DNA of 64,000 nucleotides from Incurvaria masculella. Lineage: Eukaryota > Arthropoda > Insecta > Lepidoptera > Incurvariidae. The notes beneath the pieces were generated by a model. That model did no database searches, had not been told where the DNA came from, and worked only from the letters and a program-made list of their open reading frames with translations. The first letter of the stretch is position 1. Each line of letters starts with the position of its first letter. Shown here one piece after another: positions 34,633 through 46,330 of this stretch. A program made the position numbers and the translations under genes. The stretch lies in contig OX335652.1 in the NCBI GenBank assembly GCA_946894095.1, forward strand, positions 767,001 through 831,000, read 5' to 3'.

Positions 34633-34880
34633 AAAAAAACCGGCCAAGTGCGAATCAGACGAAAGGTTCCGTACAAGGAAATCACGTTTCTTGAATGGTG
34701 GCCCCCTTTAATTAATATTTATACTATATGTTCTTATAACAGCCACAGAAATACACACTTTGTGAAAATTTCAGTTGTCTACCTATTACGGTTCGTGTGA
34801 CAGACGGACAGACGGATGGACAGCGGAGGGTTAGTAATAAGGTTAAGTTTGGCACATTTTGGTTACGGAACCCTAAAAAG
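34633..34880 (+). repeat. GGGTTCCGTACC element (family A), copy 6
   Basis: AACCGGCCAAGTGCGAATCA at the start, then GGACAGACGGATGGACAGCG, and GGTTACGGAACCCTAAAAAG at the end; the first hairpin is damaged. Confidence 0.8.
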
Positions 34881-35918
34881 AAAAAAAAAATCATAAATTG
34901 TTCTAAATTCCTGATGATTTTTTGAATGGCGGGACCTTCTTTTTGAAAATTTTCCTACCATTAATTTCACAAATCAACCTATTCTTTTTGATGCTGCCTA
35001 ATGCCAAAGTACTTCCTTAGGCATTTTTCCCGCAAGCCAAATTTAGCCTATTTTCGCCCTTTGCTATAAGGCGCAATAAGGTGGTTTTTCCTGCAAAATC
35101 TTCGGCGCCAAAAAATCGGTCTATATCGATCAAACGGAAGCATGAGGGTTAAACTGTAGACTAATTGATTTATACACTGTAAAATACACATATTCTACAG
35201 CGAAATCAAAAATAATTATTCAAAGGTTGTACGGATCGGAATTAATGAAACCACAGCCAATATTGGCTCGCGATGAAATGGTTTTCCTGGAAATTGGGAA
35301 ATACAATATTCCGATCGCACTGGATAGGTTTCCACGTGAGTACAGCGCGGCTGTGAGCAGCGACGCGCACTGCACTCGCTCACCGGATACCGCGCGTACA
35401 TTTACGGCAACTCAACGGCGGATAACAATCGACGGTATTTTGTTGCGTGTCGGCGGGTGGTTGCCGAGCGTCGAGTTCACTATCCTTTGTTTCGGGCTTC
35501 AGCTCAGCTTTCGGCCGCGTTGAATCCGATCACAGCGAGGAGGAAGTGATGTTATGTAGCCTTTAAGTAATGCGTAGATTTAGGCTAGACTTAAATACAA
35601 ACCGCATCTAAATCGGGTAATTGGTACCCGAAGCAAGGTTAAGTTATAAGCATTTCATGCTACTGATTACCTGGTCAGCCCATTTTCTTTCACATGAGAC
35701 CATTTATTTTCCTGCAAAAAAATATTAGGGTCCGCCCAACAATCAGATTTACTTTCACATTGATTATATTAGCATGGATGAAAATATACTTTCAACCGAT
35801 ATTTTGACACCTTGCTGATGGCATTTTAAAAAAAAAATTAACCACGAACTGACATCAATCCCATGTCTGCAAAAGATCAAATCAATACATTTACGATATT
35901 GAATGCAAGGATTAGAAT
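34881..35918. other. No gene recognised
   Basis: A GC-richer patch at 35330-35530 carries open frames on both strands (35227-35523 plus, 35216-35401 minus) without recognisable motifs; it may be unmethylated or regulatory sequence, unproven. Confidence 0.4.
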
Positions 35919-36007
35919 TGACGGACGGATAGCCGGACAGAAGAACGAACAGCGGAGGCGTAGTAATATGGTTCCGTTGGCACCCTTTGGGTACGGAACC
36001 CTAAAAA
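35919..36007 (+). repeat. GGGTTCCGTACC element (family A), copy 7, 3' end only
   Basis: GACGGACGGATAGCCGGACA, then GGTTCCGTTGGCACCCTTTG and GGTACGGAACCCTAAAAAA. Confidence 0.8.
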
Positions 36008-36167
36008 ATATCTCAGTGCAATCGGACGCTGTAGAAGAGATAACAAGGGCGCCAACTGTACTAATATTCCTTTGCCATTAATTTCAAATTGGGCGGCTGG
36101 CCGCAAGAGACTGGCATCATTTAGACACGCCTGGCTGGCGCTAGCCTGTAACGTAATCCACCGGCGT

Positions 36168-36205
36168 CACCACCGCCGCCGCCGCCACCGCGCCGGCCGT
36201 CCCGG
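36168..36205. repeat. CCG-type microsatellite in a GC-rich patch
   Basis: CACCACCGCCGCCGCCGCCA followed by CCGCGCCGG in AT-rich surroundings. Confidence 0.7.
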
Positions 36206-36349
36206 GCTACACTAAATGCACGCCGCAATGCATTGTAATCGGCTGGATTGGTGCACAGGGTATTCACGGCTATAATCCCGCCGCAACTTCGGGAAGAACA
36301 CGAATACGGTAAAATAATCCTCGCGCAGGTTTAGTACCTTTAAAAGACT

Positions 36350-36515
36350 TAGCCTGCTTTTCACCAAGTGCTGATTTATTTTAATCGACACTTAAAAGGC
36401 CTTGGTTACTAAATTACTGATTATATTGAACTGGTGTTGATTGCAAGCTGCTAAGAAAGGCCCTTAATATGTGGCGATTAAGCTAATCAGCTGTAGGTGA
36501 AAAAGGCCCTTAATC
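36350..36515. repeat. Repeat family K, copy 2 (empty site for element E1)
   Basis: AAGTGCTGATTTATTTTAAT then CGACACTTAAAAGGCC continues straight into GGTTACTAAATTACTG..GCGATTAAGCTAATCAGC. There is a single TTAA where copy 1 has the 549-bp element between two TTAAs. Confidence 0.65.
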
Positions 36516-36524
36516 TAAATGAGG

Positions 36525-37145
36525 GGCTCTCTGAGCTGTATCCTTCGCGAGTGTGTCTTTGCATAGTTTAAAAATGAATAAATGTTTACCGCACACCTTA
36601 AAACGAATTCCTATTATTTTTCCCGTATTTTTCTCACTTGGTATACTTGTCTAACACTTCAGGTCTTGTCAAAAAATATTGTTTTGTAACACTTTGGACC
36701 ATTTCTAAGTATAAATTGAATCGACAAAAAAATCTATATAATTATCGAACCTGCTCAAACAAATTTCAAGAGTACCGGTTGAGAAATGTGACCTGTAGAG
36801 AAGAACAGCCGGACAGCCGGAAATACGAAATGTTTTTTGCTCACGCTGAAACGGAGACGCTCGGTCATTTATTTTACTCGCTAAATTTTGTACATAACTC
36901 AACGTAACGCAACGGTCTTGTCAGAGAACAAAAGTTTTGTGACGTTTTCGAAATTTTTCAAAATTGATTTAAACATTTCCAAAAACCGAAACGATACAAA
37001 ACAAAATTATAGAACCTGCTCACAAAATTCGACGACAATCGATTGAAATGCGACAGGTAGATAAGATGACGCCGGACAGACACACAAAAGCATTTGGCCC
37101 AAACTGAAACGGAGACGCTTGCTCGTGCTTCGCTCGGTCATTTAT
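36525..37145 (+). repeat. Dispersed repeat family D, copy 4, with repeated internal blocks
   Basis: CTGAGCTGTATCCTTCGCGA, then two rounds of ATCGAACCTGCTC..AAA..GACAG (36745-36830 and 37005-37085), each followed by TGAAACGGAGACGCT. Confidence 0.65.
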
Positions 37146-40100
37146 TGTCTGCCAGTACTAATTAGATTGGAATATACATTTATCTGTGGACGAAAATTAA
37201 TACCGATGAAGTTCACTTGCATTTTCTTCTTCTTGTTCGGCTTACACACCGTAAACAAATACGGAACTAGGCTAGATAACAATTCAATTTGCTGGTTGTG
37301 CACTGACAAAAATATACGTACAGTTGTATCGGTTTTAAATTTGCGCGCAGAAAGATACATGTTCCCGCAGAGTTTACCCAGAAAGTGCCAAATGGAAAGA
37401 AAAGAAAGAAAGAAATTCTTTGTTGTCCAAATTACATTAAAAACTATTTACAGAACAATTAAATCTAACAGAGCGAAACTGCACAAAGGCGGACTTATCA
37501 CTAAAAGTGATTTCTTCCAGTCAACCTTTGGGGGTGATGAGGATAAGAAATGAAAAAGAAAATGTAGGTAATGCGTAAAGGGTGACAGAAACCAATATAT
37601 ATATGGTGCCAAATGGAATACAAGAAGAGCGGGATAGAATGTGTCGCATTCGGGATTGGAACCAGTGACGTTCCCGCGGGATTGGCTGCAGGACTGTGTG
37701 CAGCTAATTCAGTGTCGCCGCAGCCGCCGGGTCGGGCCACCAGGGAACGTCACCGCGGGTGCACTAGCGGCGGCTGACGCTACAAGCGATGATTTCGCTC
37801 AGTGCAAATTTTAATTCTACCATTATATTTGTAAAACATCGGTATATACCTAAACATCTAACTAATTAAAAAAATAACAAACTACTTTCATATCAAATTG
37901 ATTAGAGAGGGGCGTACTTGCTTAGCACGAAAAAGTTTATTTTACTTAACGAATTTGTATACTTCAAAAAAAGAGGAGGTCCTCAATTTGTTTGTATTTT
38001 CTTTTGCTGTGTGCTTGTTACTCGATATCTCCATGGAGCAGAAAGCGGTACAAAATCACACCTGAAAATGTATGATAGGCCCCTCATGTGCTTTTGTACC
38101 GCCTTCTATTGGTAGAGATACTACGGTGAAACAAATATGACATACTTATAGATGTTACGTTTTAAATTGAGAAAGAACTAACTTATTCTTCATTCAAGCA
38201 TCGATAAGAAAATCTTGCAATCGATAGGAAACTGGTAGTGGTATAGATGTGTCACCACGTCGCTGCTATGTGTGACCCCAAAGCTCGCGGCGGGGGCTTT
38301 TGCGAGCTTCGCTCTTGTCCGGAGCCGCGTTGACAGGATTACCGACACACCCGCCTGCTGATTGCATTTCGCCAAAGACACGGAGCTTTTCCGCGTCGAT
38401 TGGAACCTTGCTCTCTCGAAACTAGCAACGTTGACGTACGTTTCGAAAAGTCTTCACAAGAAAACTAATCATTGGGGCGCTTTCAGTGGGAGCTTATACG
38501 GTCGCCGCCCGTCAAATGGTATCATTACGAAAACCGTTCGTTTGGAAATGAAATTGATGAAAATTAGAGCTTTGAAAACGTTGTGTTCACTTGAAAAATA
38601 ATCCTTGAACGAAATTACAACCCTAAATAGACACGGTAGAAAATGTATATGTAAACAGACGCTTATAGGAATGGCAATTAACACTAGCGTGGAACGTTTA
38701 GCTTGAGATGGTGAGGTGTAACTAAAACTTAGACCAAAATGTATGCTTATAGTGACATTTCGTTCATAAAAATGTGTCAAGGTAACAGAAGAGCATTTGT
38801 GCGCTAAAAGTTCAACATCTACTGAATACGTTTACATGCACGTTACAATAACAATCGTTGTAATGTTACAATAACATTATGAACCATTACGACGTGTCAT
38901 CGAGGTTTTGAGCTTAGAGCGTGAATATTAGCAAAGGTGTCAATTATGGCTCTCTGATGATGCACTACTATCACGGCCGTATCACTCTACTTTTCTTTTA
39001 TCACTTTTACCCTTTGGCTTTTTTTCTGACTGTTGCTAAAAATATGGAACATTCTGTCTCGCGTAGTGTATTTTAACTTGATATGAATTACCTAAGCCCT
39101 TCTAGAAACTAGTTGGCTACCTAGGAGTAAATTCTTGAATTATTGTGGGAGGTTTGACTTGCAGACTCTGACTGGCCCGACTTCGAGCTGATGGGCCGCT
39201 CAGCTCACAACGTCGGAGTAAGAAAGGCACGACCCGACGGTGAATCTTTTAACATTTAACCTATACGTCGTCCGATCGTGGAAAGAATTGAACGGTGAGA
39301 ATTTGTATTACTTTTATATTTTACTGAAGTATGTTATTATTGAACCATTCTCTCAATAAGCCGCAGATTCGATAGCGGAATTAATAGCGAATGTATTTCT
39401 CGTTTCTAAATGGAGCGCGCAGGCAGAACGCAGGGAGCCGACCGTCCCGTTTACGTTAAAATTTGCGCAGTTAACTTTATTTATTATTTCCCAGAGAACC
39501 GTTCACGTAATACGAGTAAAATGCAAATTTAACGTTTACTTATTTCATTGCCTTGCGTAAAGCACTTTCATCAATGACTTAGCACGCCATTAAATAATTG
39601 TAAGTAATTTACGACGTGGGGTGCACTTGTATCCCGCGGTCCATACACAATTACCTACACACATACCCCGGTGGGGTAGGTACAGACAATAGTGAGATAT
39701 CGGTGGGTTGCCGGGTATCAGATCTCTTCGCGTTCAATGCACGAGTGTAGCGTGTGCTCAATTCAATTATTACTTTTAAATGAAAAAATCAGCAACTCAT
39801 TGAAAGCAATATTAAATGAAAACGTATTTTTGCGAATCTGTTGAGCATTCGGTGGAGCCTCGCATCCGGAGAGATGAGAGCTTTTAACGAAGCAACAGAT
39901 GACCGCCGCCGCCCCGCCCCGCCCCGCCCCGCCGGCGCGGGAAACTTCAATCACAGAGAGGCCCTGCGGCCGACCAGTGAAGCGTTCCCGTGACGCCTGG
40001 CGCAGGTATTACCTGTATTCGAAACTTAAACATAGCTCATGCACTACAATAGTATATGCATACTGATATTATAAATGCGGATGTAGCTCTGTCTGTTCCG

Positions 40101-40775
40101 TTTTCACTACTAAACCGCTGAACCAATTTTGATGAATCGGTATAGAGATAGTCTGGACCTTGGAGAAGGACATAGGCTACCTTTTGTGGGGAAAATTCGA
40201 GTTTAATGGGGTAAAATAGGAGATGAAAGTTTGTATGGAGAACCCGTATAATAATAATAAAGCCATTTTATTCCTTAATTTGTGTAAATACATGTTTGAA
40301 AATAAAAACTAGAAAAAACTGAACTAAAAATTAAGGATCCCTCTTCGGGTAAAGGCCTCCTCCATTGATTTTCATTCTCCTTTCTCTTTCGCTACATGTT
40401 TCGTCCCCCTTTTTATTTTTATTTTATTCGTTGACCCATCTTTCTTCAGGACGAATTTGTTGTTGTTCGGATACTGTAGAGATTAGTAGCAATTTTAAAG
40501 TTATTTTTTTTTCCATGTAGCTCTTAACTAATATATATATATTTTTTTACGAGGAGAACTCGTATGATATCCAGGAAATTATGCAGCCCGACATCAGTCC
40601 AAAGCGATATTGATCCCAGCGGAGCCGGTCACCTCAGCTATTCACAATTTACATAAGATATTGTGTAAATTGTGTAAAAAGTCGGAAAAAACTGCTATCT
40701 CGAGAGCTATCTCGGCGGACGCTGCAAAAACTTTTGAGAGTTGCACGAAGAGAATGTGTAACAGGATTGCTTCTC
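37146..40775. other. No confident gene; scattered short repeats
   Basis: A plus frame at 37119-37553 (144 codons) is AT-rich and unrecognised. Other items: a scrap of the GACTTCAAAAAAGGAGGAGG repeat at 37968-38040; a 10-bp inverted pair TGACGTTCCC/GGGAACGTCA at about 37666 and 37742; a CCCCG-type run at 39903-39940; and at 40080-40250 a moth-type dispersed sequence (AAACCGCTGAACCAATTTTG, ATGAAAGTTTGTATGGAG). Confidence 0.45.
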
Positions 40776-40909
40776 TTACCCCTGATTTCACCACCTCCAG
40801 GTACCTGAAATCCGATAGTTAACTTTCAGTTACATTGCATTTTTGTATGATGTAACCGAAAGATAACTTTGTGATTTTTGTAACTGGAGGTGGTGGAACC
40901 GGGCGTTAA
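40776..40909. repeat. Short palindromic (foldback) element
   Basis: Arms of about 50 bp: TTTCACCACCTCCAG..GTTAACTTTCAGTTACAT at 40786-40834 pairs with ATGTAACCGAAAGATAACTT..CTGGAGGTGGTGGAA at 40849-40897, loop about 14 nt. The flanks TTAC (40776) and TTAA (40906-40909) hint at a TTAA target. Confidence 0.75.
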
Positions 40910-41627
40910 ACAGTTCTATATATCCAAAATAGTGAACCATCAATATTTGAAATTGGTTTTTTTCGCTTTTAGTATGAAAAGTTTTTAGATCATTTTTGAC
41001 GGGTGACATTATGAACCTTACTAGTTAAATGCTGCCAGTTGGTATGCGCATCTACATATTCAAAACGGCTTTTTAAATAAATAGTTAGATACAACCTGTA
41101 TTAAGTAGCTAAAAATATTTGGCGATAAAGGGTTTCCGTAGCCTTTACCTAATACCTAACCCAAAATACTTAAGTCCACTAGTACTAACCTGTCTCCGAA
41201 AACTGCATGTGATTTATCATACACTCTCGCAGTGACAAACACAAGCCTCCGTCCTCCCGGACTCTGCGGCCGCGCCGGCCACTCCAGACCGCAGCCCGGG
41301 AGCGGCTCACCTGATTACTGCAGAGCCTTTGATGTCCCCGCCGCCTTCGTCAAGAGGGTACAGCCTAATCTCTCTCATAACTGAGCCAGAAAGCGCTATT
41401 ATTCATGCCCGGCGAATTTCTACAGGCCAGGGAGGTGTAGGCGCTACAATGCTATTAATTCGCTGCCCCGGTCGGCTTAGTCGGGTAAGAGACGCATAAT
41501 TTTCGCAAGCTAACCTTTAGCCCTTTAAGGAGAAGGACGACAAATTTAATACTCAACCGTCTCTAAGTGACCTAGCAGTGTTTGGGAAAAATCAGAATTT
41601 CAATTCAATTTATTACATTTTACAAGA
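40910..41627. other. No confident gene; GC-rich patch with a candidate minus exon
   Basis: GC-rich part at 41240-41390. On the minus strand an ATG at 41378-41376 opens 68 nt ending at a consensus-like donor GTGAGC (41310-41305); see findings. Confidence 0.35.
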
Positions 41628-41639
41628 GTGGTTTGTTTT

Positions 41640-41851
41640 TGTGCTGGTTTCAAAATGTTAAATGTAAAAGATTACACATTTGTGGCATTTGCAGTAGAGA
41701 CGATGGGGGCATGGACCGAGGAAGCAAAAGATCCGGTTAAAGATCTTGGAATGGCCATGCGCGCAGCTTCAGGCAAAATCAGATCGTCAGAGTATCAGCG
41801 TATTAGCATGGCCAATCAACGTGGAAGACGGACACTGGGTCGTCTTTTCTA
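41640..41851 (+). mobile_element. 3' coding remnant of a LINE polyprotein
   Basis: The frame reads YTFVAFAVETMGAWTEEAKD..VKDLG then ISMANQRG before the stop. It resembles the AVETxGxW...A...xxIGxR...RISLAIQRGN tail of a moth LINE family. One frame only, no upstream RT. Confidence 0.6.
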
Positions 41852-41910
41852 GAGGAGGATATAATATAGTTTTTAGATTTCAGATTTTCGTGAGTTTTTT
41901 TTAATTAATG

Positions 41911-42276
41911 TTAAGGCTGTTCCGACCCATATAAAGTTGTTTGCACACATAACGCAAAAAGTATTGCACTTTAAGCAACGAATTAATTATAAAAAATTAA
42001 TATAGTCATATTACTTGCAGCGAAAACTATTTCACAATTTCAGGATTATTGGTTTTGTTACAATTTATTTAAATACGATTTTAATTTAACAGCGCCATCT
42101 AACGGCAAACTTCTAATCGGCAATTACAACGAAACCATTAAACCTGAAATTGTGAATATGTTTTCGCTGCAACTACTATGGCTATATTTAATATTTTTGA
42201 CGAATTCGTGCCTTAAAGTGCAATACTTTTTGCGTTCTGTGTAAAAAAAACATTGTATGGGTCGGAACATCCTTAA
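41911..42276. mobile_element. TTAA-flanked palindromic MITE, copy G2, complete
   Basis: Begins TTAAGGCTGTTCCGACCCAT (41911) and ends ATGGGTCGGAACATCCTTAA (42276). Inverted arms of about 140-150 bp include AACGCAAAAAGTATTGCACT and TTGCAGCGAAAAC, with a short central loop holding CAGCGCCATCTAACGG. TTAA at both edges suits a piggyBac-type transposase acting in trans (inference). The same element, truncated, is at 4747-5026. Confidence 0.85.
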
Positions 42277-43078
42277 TGTTAGATTTTAGTTTGTATTATT
42301 AGTTATTTACATTTGTATCATTATATAATTTATTGCCGTGTAACTTAAAAAAACAGTAAAAATAAATGTTTCTTGCAATACAAATTTAAAAATGTAAATG
42401 GTTTCAATATACATACTTATCTTGATTCACACCGCTTTCCCGGAGGGGTAGGCAGGGATGATAGAGTGCCATACGGTACGATCACAGTACACCTCTTTCG
42501 CTTCACCTTCAGACATACATCTTACGGGTGCTACGTACCGTACGAGGTAAAGCATTTCTCAAGCTTTAGGAAAACGACGAATGCCGAAATATTACTGCGT
42601 TCTACCCTTCTTTACGTTGTGTTTCAGGATCGACTCCTAATTCCCGATCCTGTGCTCCCTGTGCCCGATTACAGCTCCAGGGGCGCGGCTCGCGGCATCC
42701 GACCCACGAAGAGTGGACAGACGGCGGCGCGGGACACAAGAGGGGGTGTGCAGCTACAGAAAACCAGATTAGCTGTTTCTCTTATTTATTTATAATATTA
42801 ATTCGGTAAGCAAAACAAATATAGATATGTAAGCTGTAAAAATATCATCACGATATAGATCGGACTGCTGAAGTGGTTTTCCGCAGGTAGATAGAAACGG
42901 GGGTAAAAGCCGATATAAAGATACATGCGAAACGTAATCATCATACATTACCGATGGTAAAATGTGTAGTGAAAATGAAATATTATTTATATCTAAAAGC
43001 TACACGATGTTAAGTTATGTGTACGTTTGTTAGGGGAAAGTACCTACTCGACTATACAACAAGGAAGACAAAGTGTAT
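42277..43078. other. No gene recognised
   Basis: Contains CACCGCTTTCCCGGAGGGGT at about 42430-42450, a piece of a common moth repeat. The 140-codon frame 42373-42795 over it has no recognised motif. Confidence 0.45.
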
Positions 43079-43472
43079 TTTTTTTTTTTTTTTTTTTATG
43101 TGACTGGACATGGATGGCTAATACCACAAGTTCTGTCATGGTATTAGCCCAACACACCACATGGGAACTAGGTGCCATGCCAGGACCTTCCTTATATTGC
43201 ACGGCTACATTGAACTGGATGGAAAACACGGACAATTTTCATTGCCGCTTCGACCATCGTTCATCCAATGCGATGGTACAAACCCGGGCGGGATAAACCC
43301 TACCACCTAGTAAGTAAGGAAGGGGACCTACAGCTTAACGTGGAATCCGAACCACGGCCAGCCTCTCTCAACGGTCGAATGGTCACCCATCCAAGACCAG
43401 ACCGGACCCAGCGTTGCTTAACTTCGGAGAGCGATCGCCGAAGTGTCGCGCCACTGGGCCACTGAGGCTGAC
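43079..43472 (-). mobile_element. SINE family B with 5S-rRNA-derived head, copy 9, full length
   Basis: Minus strand 5' end: GCCTCAGTGGCCCAGTGGCG (A-box-like), then the 5S internal control region: CTCCGAAGTTAAGCAACG, GGGTCCGGTC and CTTGGATGGGTGACC (43381-43437). The common family-B body follows (GGGTTTGTACCATCGCATTG, GGTCCTGGCATGGCACC), then CATCCATGTCCAGTCACATA and about 20 A. Pol III transcription from the 5S-type promoter is inferred. Confidence 0.85.
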
Positions 43473-45479
43473 AATATAAACAATAAAAACTTGAAATGAA
43501 CATAGACAAGAACGCAGCGCAGTCCGTCGCGCGCTCGGACTCCACTGGTGTAGCTAATTCTGTTAGACCAATTAGCTCTTATTACGGGCTTAGTGTTCCT
43601 AGAGGGGGCCGCCGCTTCAGCGCTGTCGATCCCAGGAAGCCAGCGGTGGAGCTATTGTCCACAACGATACAACTTTAGTTTAACTTTAGTTCAACTTTCG
43701 GGTGACGAAGCGGTACTCTCGCGTTTGTTTGTTGGGTCAAATATTTGCTGGATGTAAGGGATATTAATATTCTCAAAAGTGATGAGTACAAACCTACGTA
43801 AATAGTTCACCTAATAACAGCACGGTGTTAATATTGTCTCGGACAACCGGCCGTCGCAGTTGTAAAAGATATAATGTCTCGGTGTCAAATATGTGGCATT
43901 GAGGATTGTTGCTTCCAAAATGTCATGTCCTTTTTCTCACATGCGAGATCCGTACGTTCGCCCTAATTTGTAATTATAAGCGCTCGGCAATACAAGATGT
44001 ATGTGGTTACTTCGGCTATAATTTGTTTAAAGCACAGCCTATCAGAGAATATAAATTACCAAAGCGTTTCTCTGGCTCTACAATCTGATCTGATCTCTCT
44101 AATCTGATTTTGATTTATCGAATGCGGGCAGCAAGTGATGTGCCCTACGACGTCCACTGGCTTTCGAACTTTCAGGTGGGCTGAGAAAACCATGCCGGTC
44201 GGGCGGGTGATTCTTCACACTATTTTCGATGTTTTATTTTAAACAAAAACATGGTTTAAGCGGCAATACAACATTGTCCTTGTTTTTATTCCAGCTCATA
44301 AAGTTAGGGTCATCCCATGTCCTTCCTAAATTTAAATGGTATTACTCATCCATGTCCAGTTACAAAAAAAAAATTTTTACTCATAATGATAACAAAATCG
44401 TAGTATTAGGACGTTTCAGATAATTGGAATAATGTTCTTTATTGCGCGTTTGATCGATGGAAGCTAGGCGGAAAAATGTGTCCTCGACACCTTTTCTGTC
44501 AAGAGACAGTGACACCAACACGTTTGAAATGTTTAAATCTTGGCGAAAGCGACCGAAATTGTTAGATGTTTTTTTTCTTTCTGTAGCCTTGAAATCGAGA
44601 CAGTTACAAGTTTCTGCTGATCTTAAGTTATAATTTGTTTCTCATAGATATCCTTCACATTAAAACGTATCTCGTAAGACGTGACGGGAGGAACGACGTC
44701 CTCCGGATGTCGCACAACACCTCTCGTATTTTGTAAATATCTAAACAGCCCATATAAATCTTATACATCACTAGATTAATTTAATAATTTGTTAAAAAAG
44801 TTCGATGGACCTAGCCAACACGATATTCATGAAATATGATGGTGCACGAGAAAACAGTTAAAATATTCCAACAAGAATGCGGTAAAAAGTTTTATGAGCT
44901 TGTTGCTCCCAGCAACGCATTCAGTTTTTTATCGTGTTTTGTTTTTATTATTGCTACGTATTGCAGCGCCAACGCTGGGAAGGGGAAAGCGGGGGGAGCG
45001 AGGCGAGGGGTGGAGGGATGCACCCGCAACAATTAGATACAAGCGAATACAATCTTCCTTTGCGCCGCCACCGCGTCCACCGCCTCTCGCCTGCCTTTCA
45101 GTATACATATTCCGGGAGGTCACGCCATTTTTGGTTACGATAAGGCAAATGGCTAAATCTGGGTTCACATGTAAAAGACCAACCCTCTGATGCTAAATAT
45201 GTCGGTCTGCCTGCACCAAGTGGTTGCGTAATCTAGATTGGCTATATAAAATCGATGTTGGTATGTACTTGCTAATGAATATACTGATTGTCTGGACATT
45301 TTGATACCTATTAATTATACAACCATAACCAGTCGTTTTTTTTAATTATATACGTAAATAAACCTAAAGTTATATCAGTAACCTAAATCGCCTATAACTA
45401 TGAAATAGAACCAAATCTTTTTAAAAGCGGCTACATACGGCCCTCAAATCGGGAGGTACGAATGGGGCGTTTTTGAAGC
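43473..45479. other. No confident gene
   Basis: A 3' tail scrap of SINE family B lies at 44335-44377 (CTCATCCATGTCCAGTTACA then A run). A GC-richer patch at 43500-43660 has a 60-codon frame and another at 44960-45120 low-complexity frames; none has a recognised motif. Confidence 0.45.
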
Positions 45480-45690
45480 AGCAAAATTGAAATTCGCAAA
45501 ATATACAGCTATCGCGATTCTGTCTTTGCACAGCTTAAAACTATATAAAGAGTGTGAACATTTAAACTAAATTCAGTTACTTTTCATGTATTTTTCTCAC
45601 TGTATTAAGTACCTAACGCTTTAGGTCATGTCACAAAACTTTAGAACATTTTTCAAAATGGCTCCGTCAAATATACCTAGGTGAAATTAT
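45480..45690 (+). repeat. Dispersed repeat family D, copy 5 (partial)
   Basis: ATACAGCTATCGCGATTCTG, TCTTTGCACAGCTTAAAAC, ATGTATTTTTCTCACTG, ACCTAACGCTTTAGGTCATG. Confidence 0.6.
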
Positions 45691-45865
45691 CTACATACGT
45701 ATGTATGCCGCCACTACGCCGCTTAACCGGTATTCATTAATTATCATCATGGCATACTATTTTTGACTCCTCTGCCGGCGAGCATGGAGGGACGTGAGTA
45801 GCACCAGAAGCTAATTGGTATGGGGGCGGCGTAGTTATTGTAATCTGTTAAAAATGTCACAAAAC

Positions 45866-46330
45866 GCCGGCAGATGAGAGACATAATAATGTTATATAAA
45901 ATTATTCACTCGCTAGTTGACAGCCCTTATCTCCTACAAACTATAAACTTTAAGTGTCCATCAAAAATGACCAGGTCGACTGATACATTTTTCATTAGCA
46001 AAACCAAAACAAAATATCTGGGCAATGAATTTATAAGAAGAAGTTGTGCTAGTATTAATAAGGTTTGTGATGATGTAGATGTATTCAGTTCTTGTTTAGC
46101 AAGCCTTAAGCGTAGTATGCATTAAATTTTTGTTTTTAATCGTATTTTACTTTATATTTTAGTTTTAGTTGTGTGTCTATTATATTCATCACGTTTCTGC
46201 TCACTGCGTGTGATTTACTATATGTCGAAACTTTATTGGTCTAAGAGTGTTTGTTATGTGTGTTTACTATTGTTTAGGATAAGACTGTTTGTTTCGCAAA
46301 TAAAAAAAAAATAAAAAAAACAAATATCCT
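45866..46330 (+). mobile_element. 5'-truncated CR1/Jockey-group LINE, 3' end
   Basis: The frame to 46125 reads DIIMLYKIIHSLVDSPYLL, INFKCPSKMTRSTDTFF, then INKVCDDVDVFSSCLASLKR. This is the C terminus of ORF2 after the RT, as in LINE-1 and LINE-2 here. The A-rich tail is at 46300-46322. Confidence 0.75.

Noticed and set aside
37119..37553. 144-codon plus-strand open frame as a gene
   Set aside because: AT-rich, begins inside repeat D, no recognisable domain, promoter or splice signal; likely chance.
42373..42795. 140-codon plus-strand open frame as a gene
   Set aside because: It overlaps a common moth repeat (CCCGGAGGGGTAGGCAGGGA) and has no family motif.
43381..43437. A functional 5S rRNA gene on the minus strand
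   Set aside because: Only the internal promoter region is 5S-like; the 5' and 3' stems of 5S rRNA are missing and the sequence runs on into the SINE body and A-tail.
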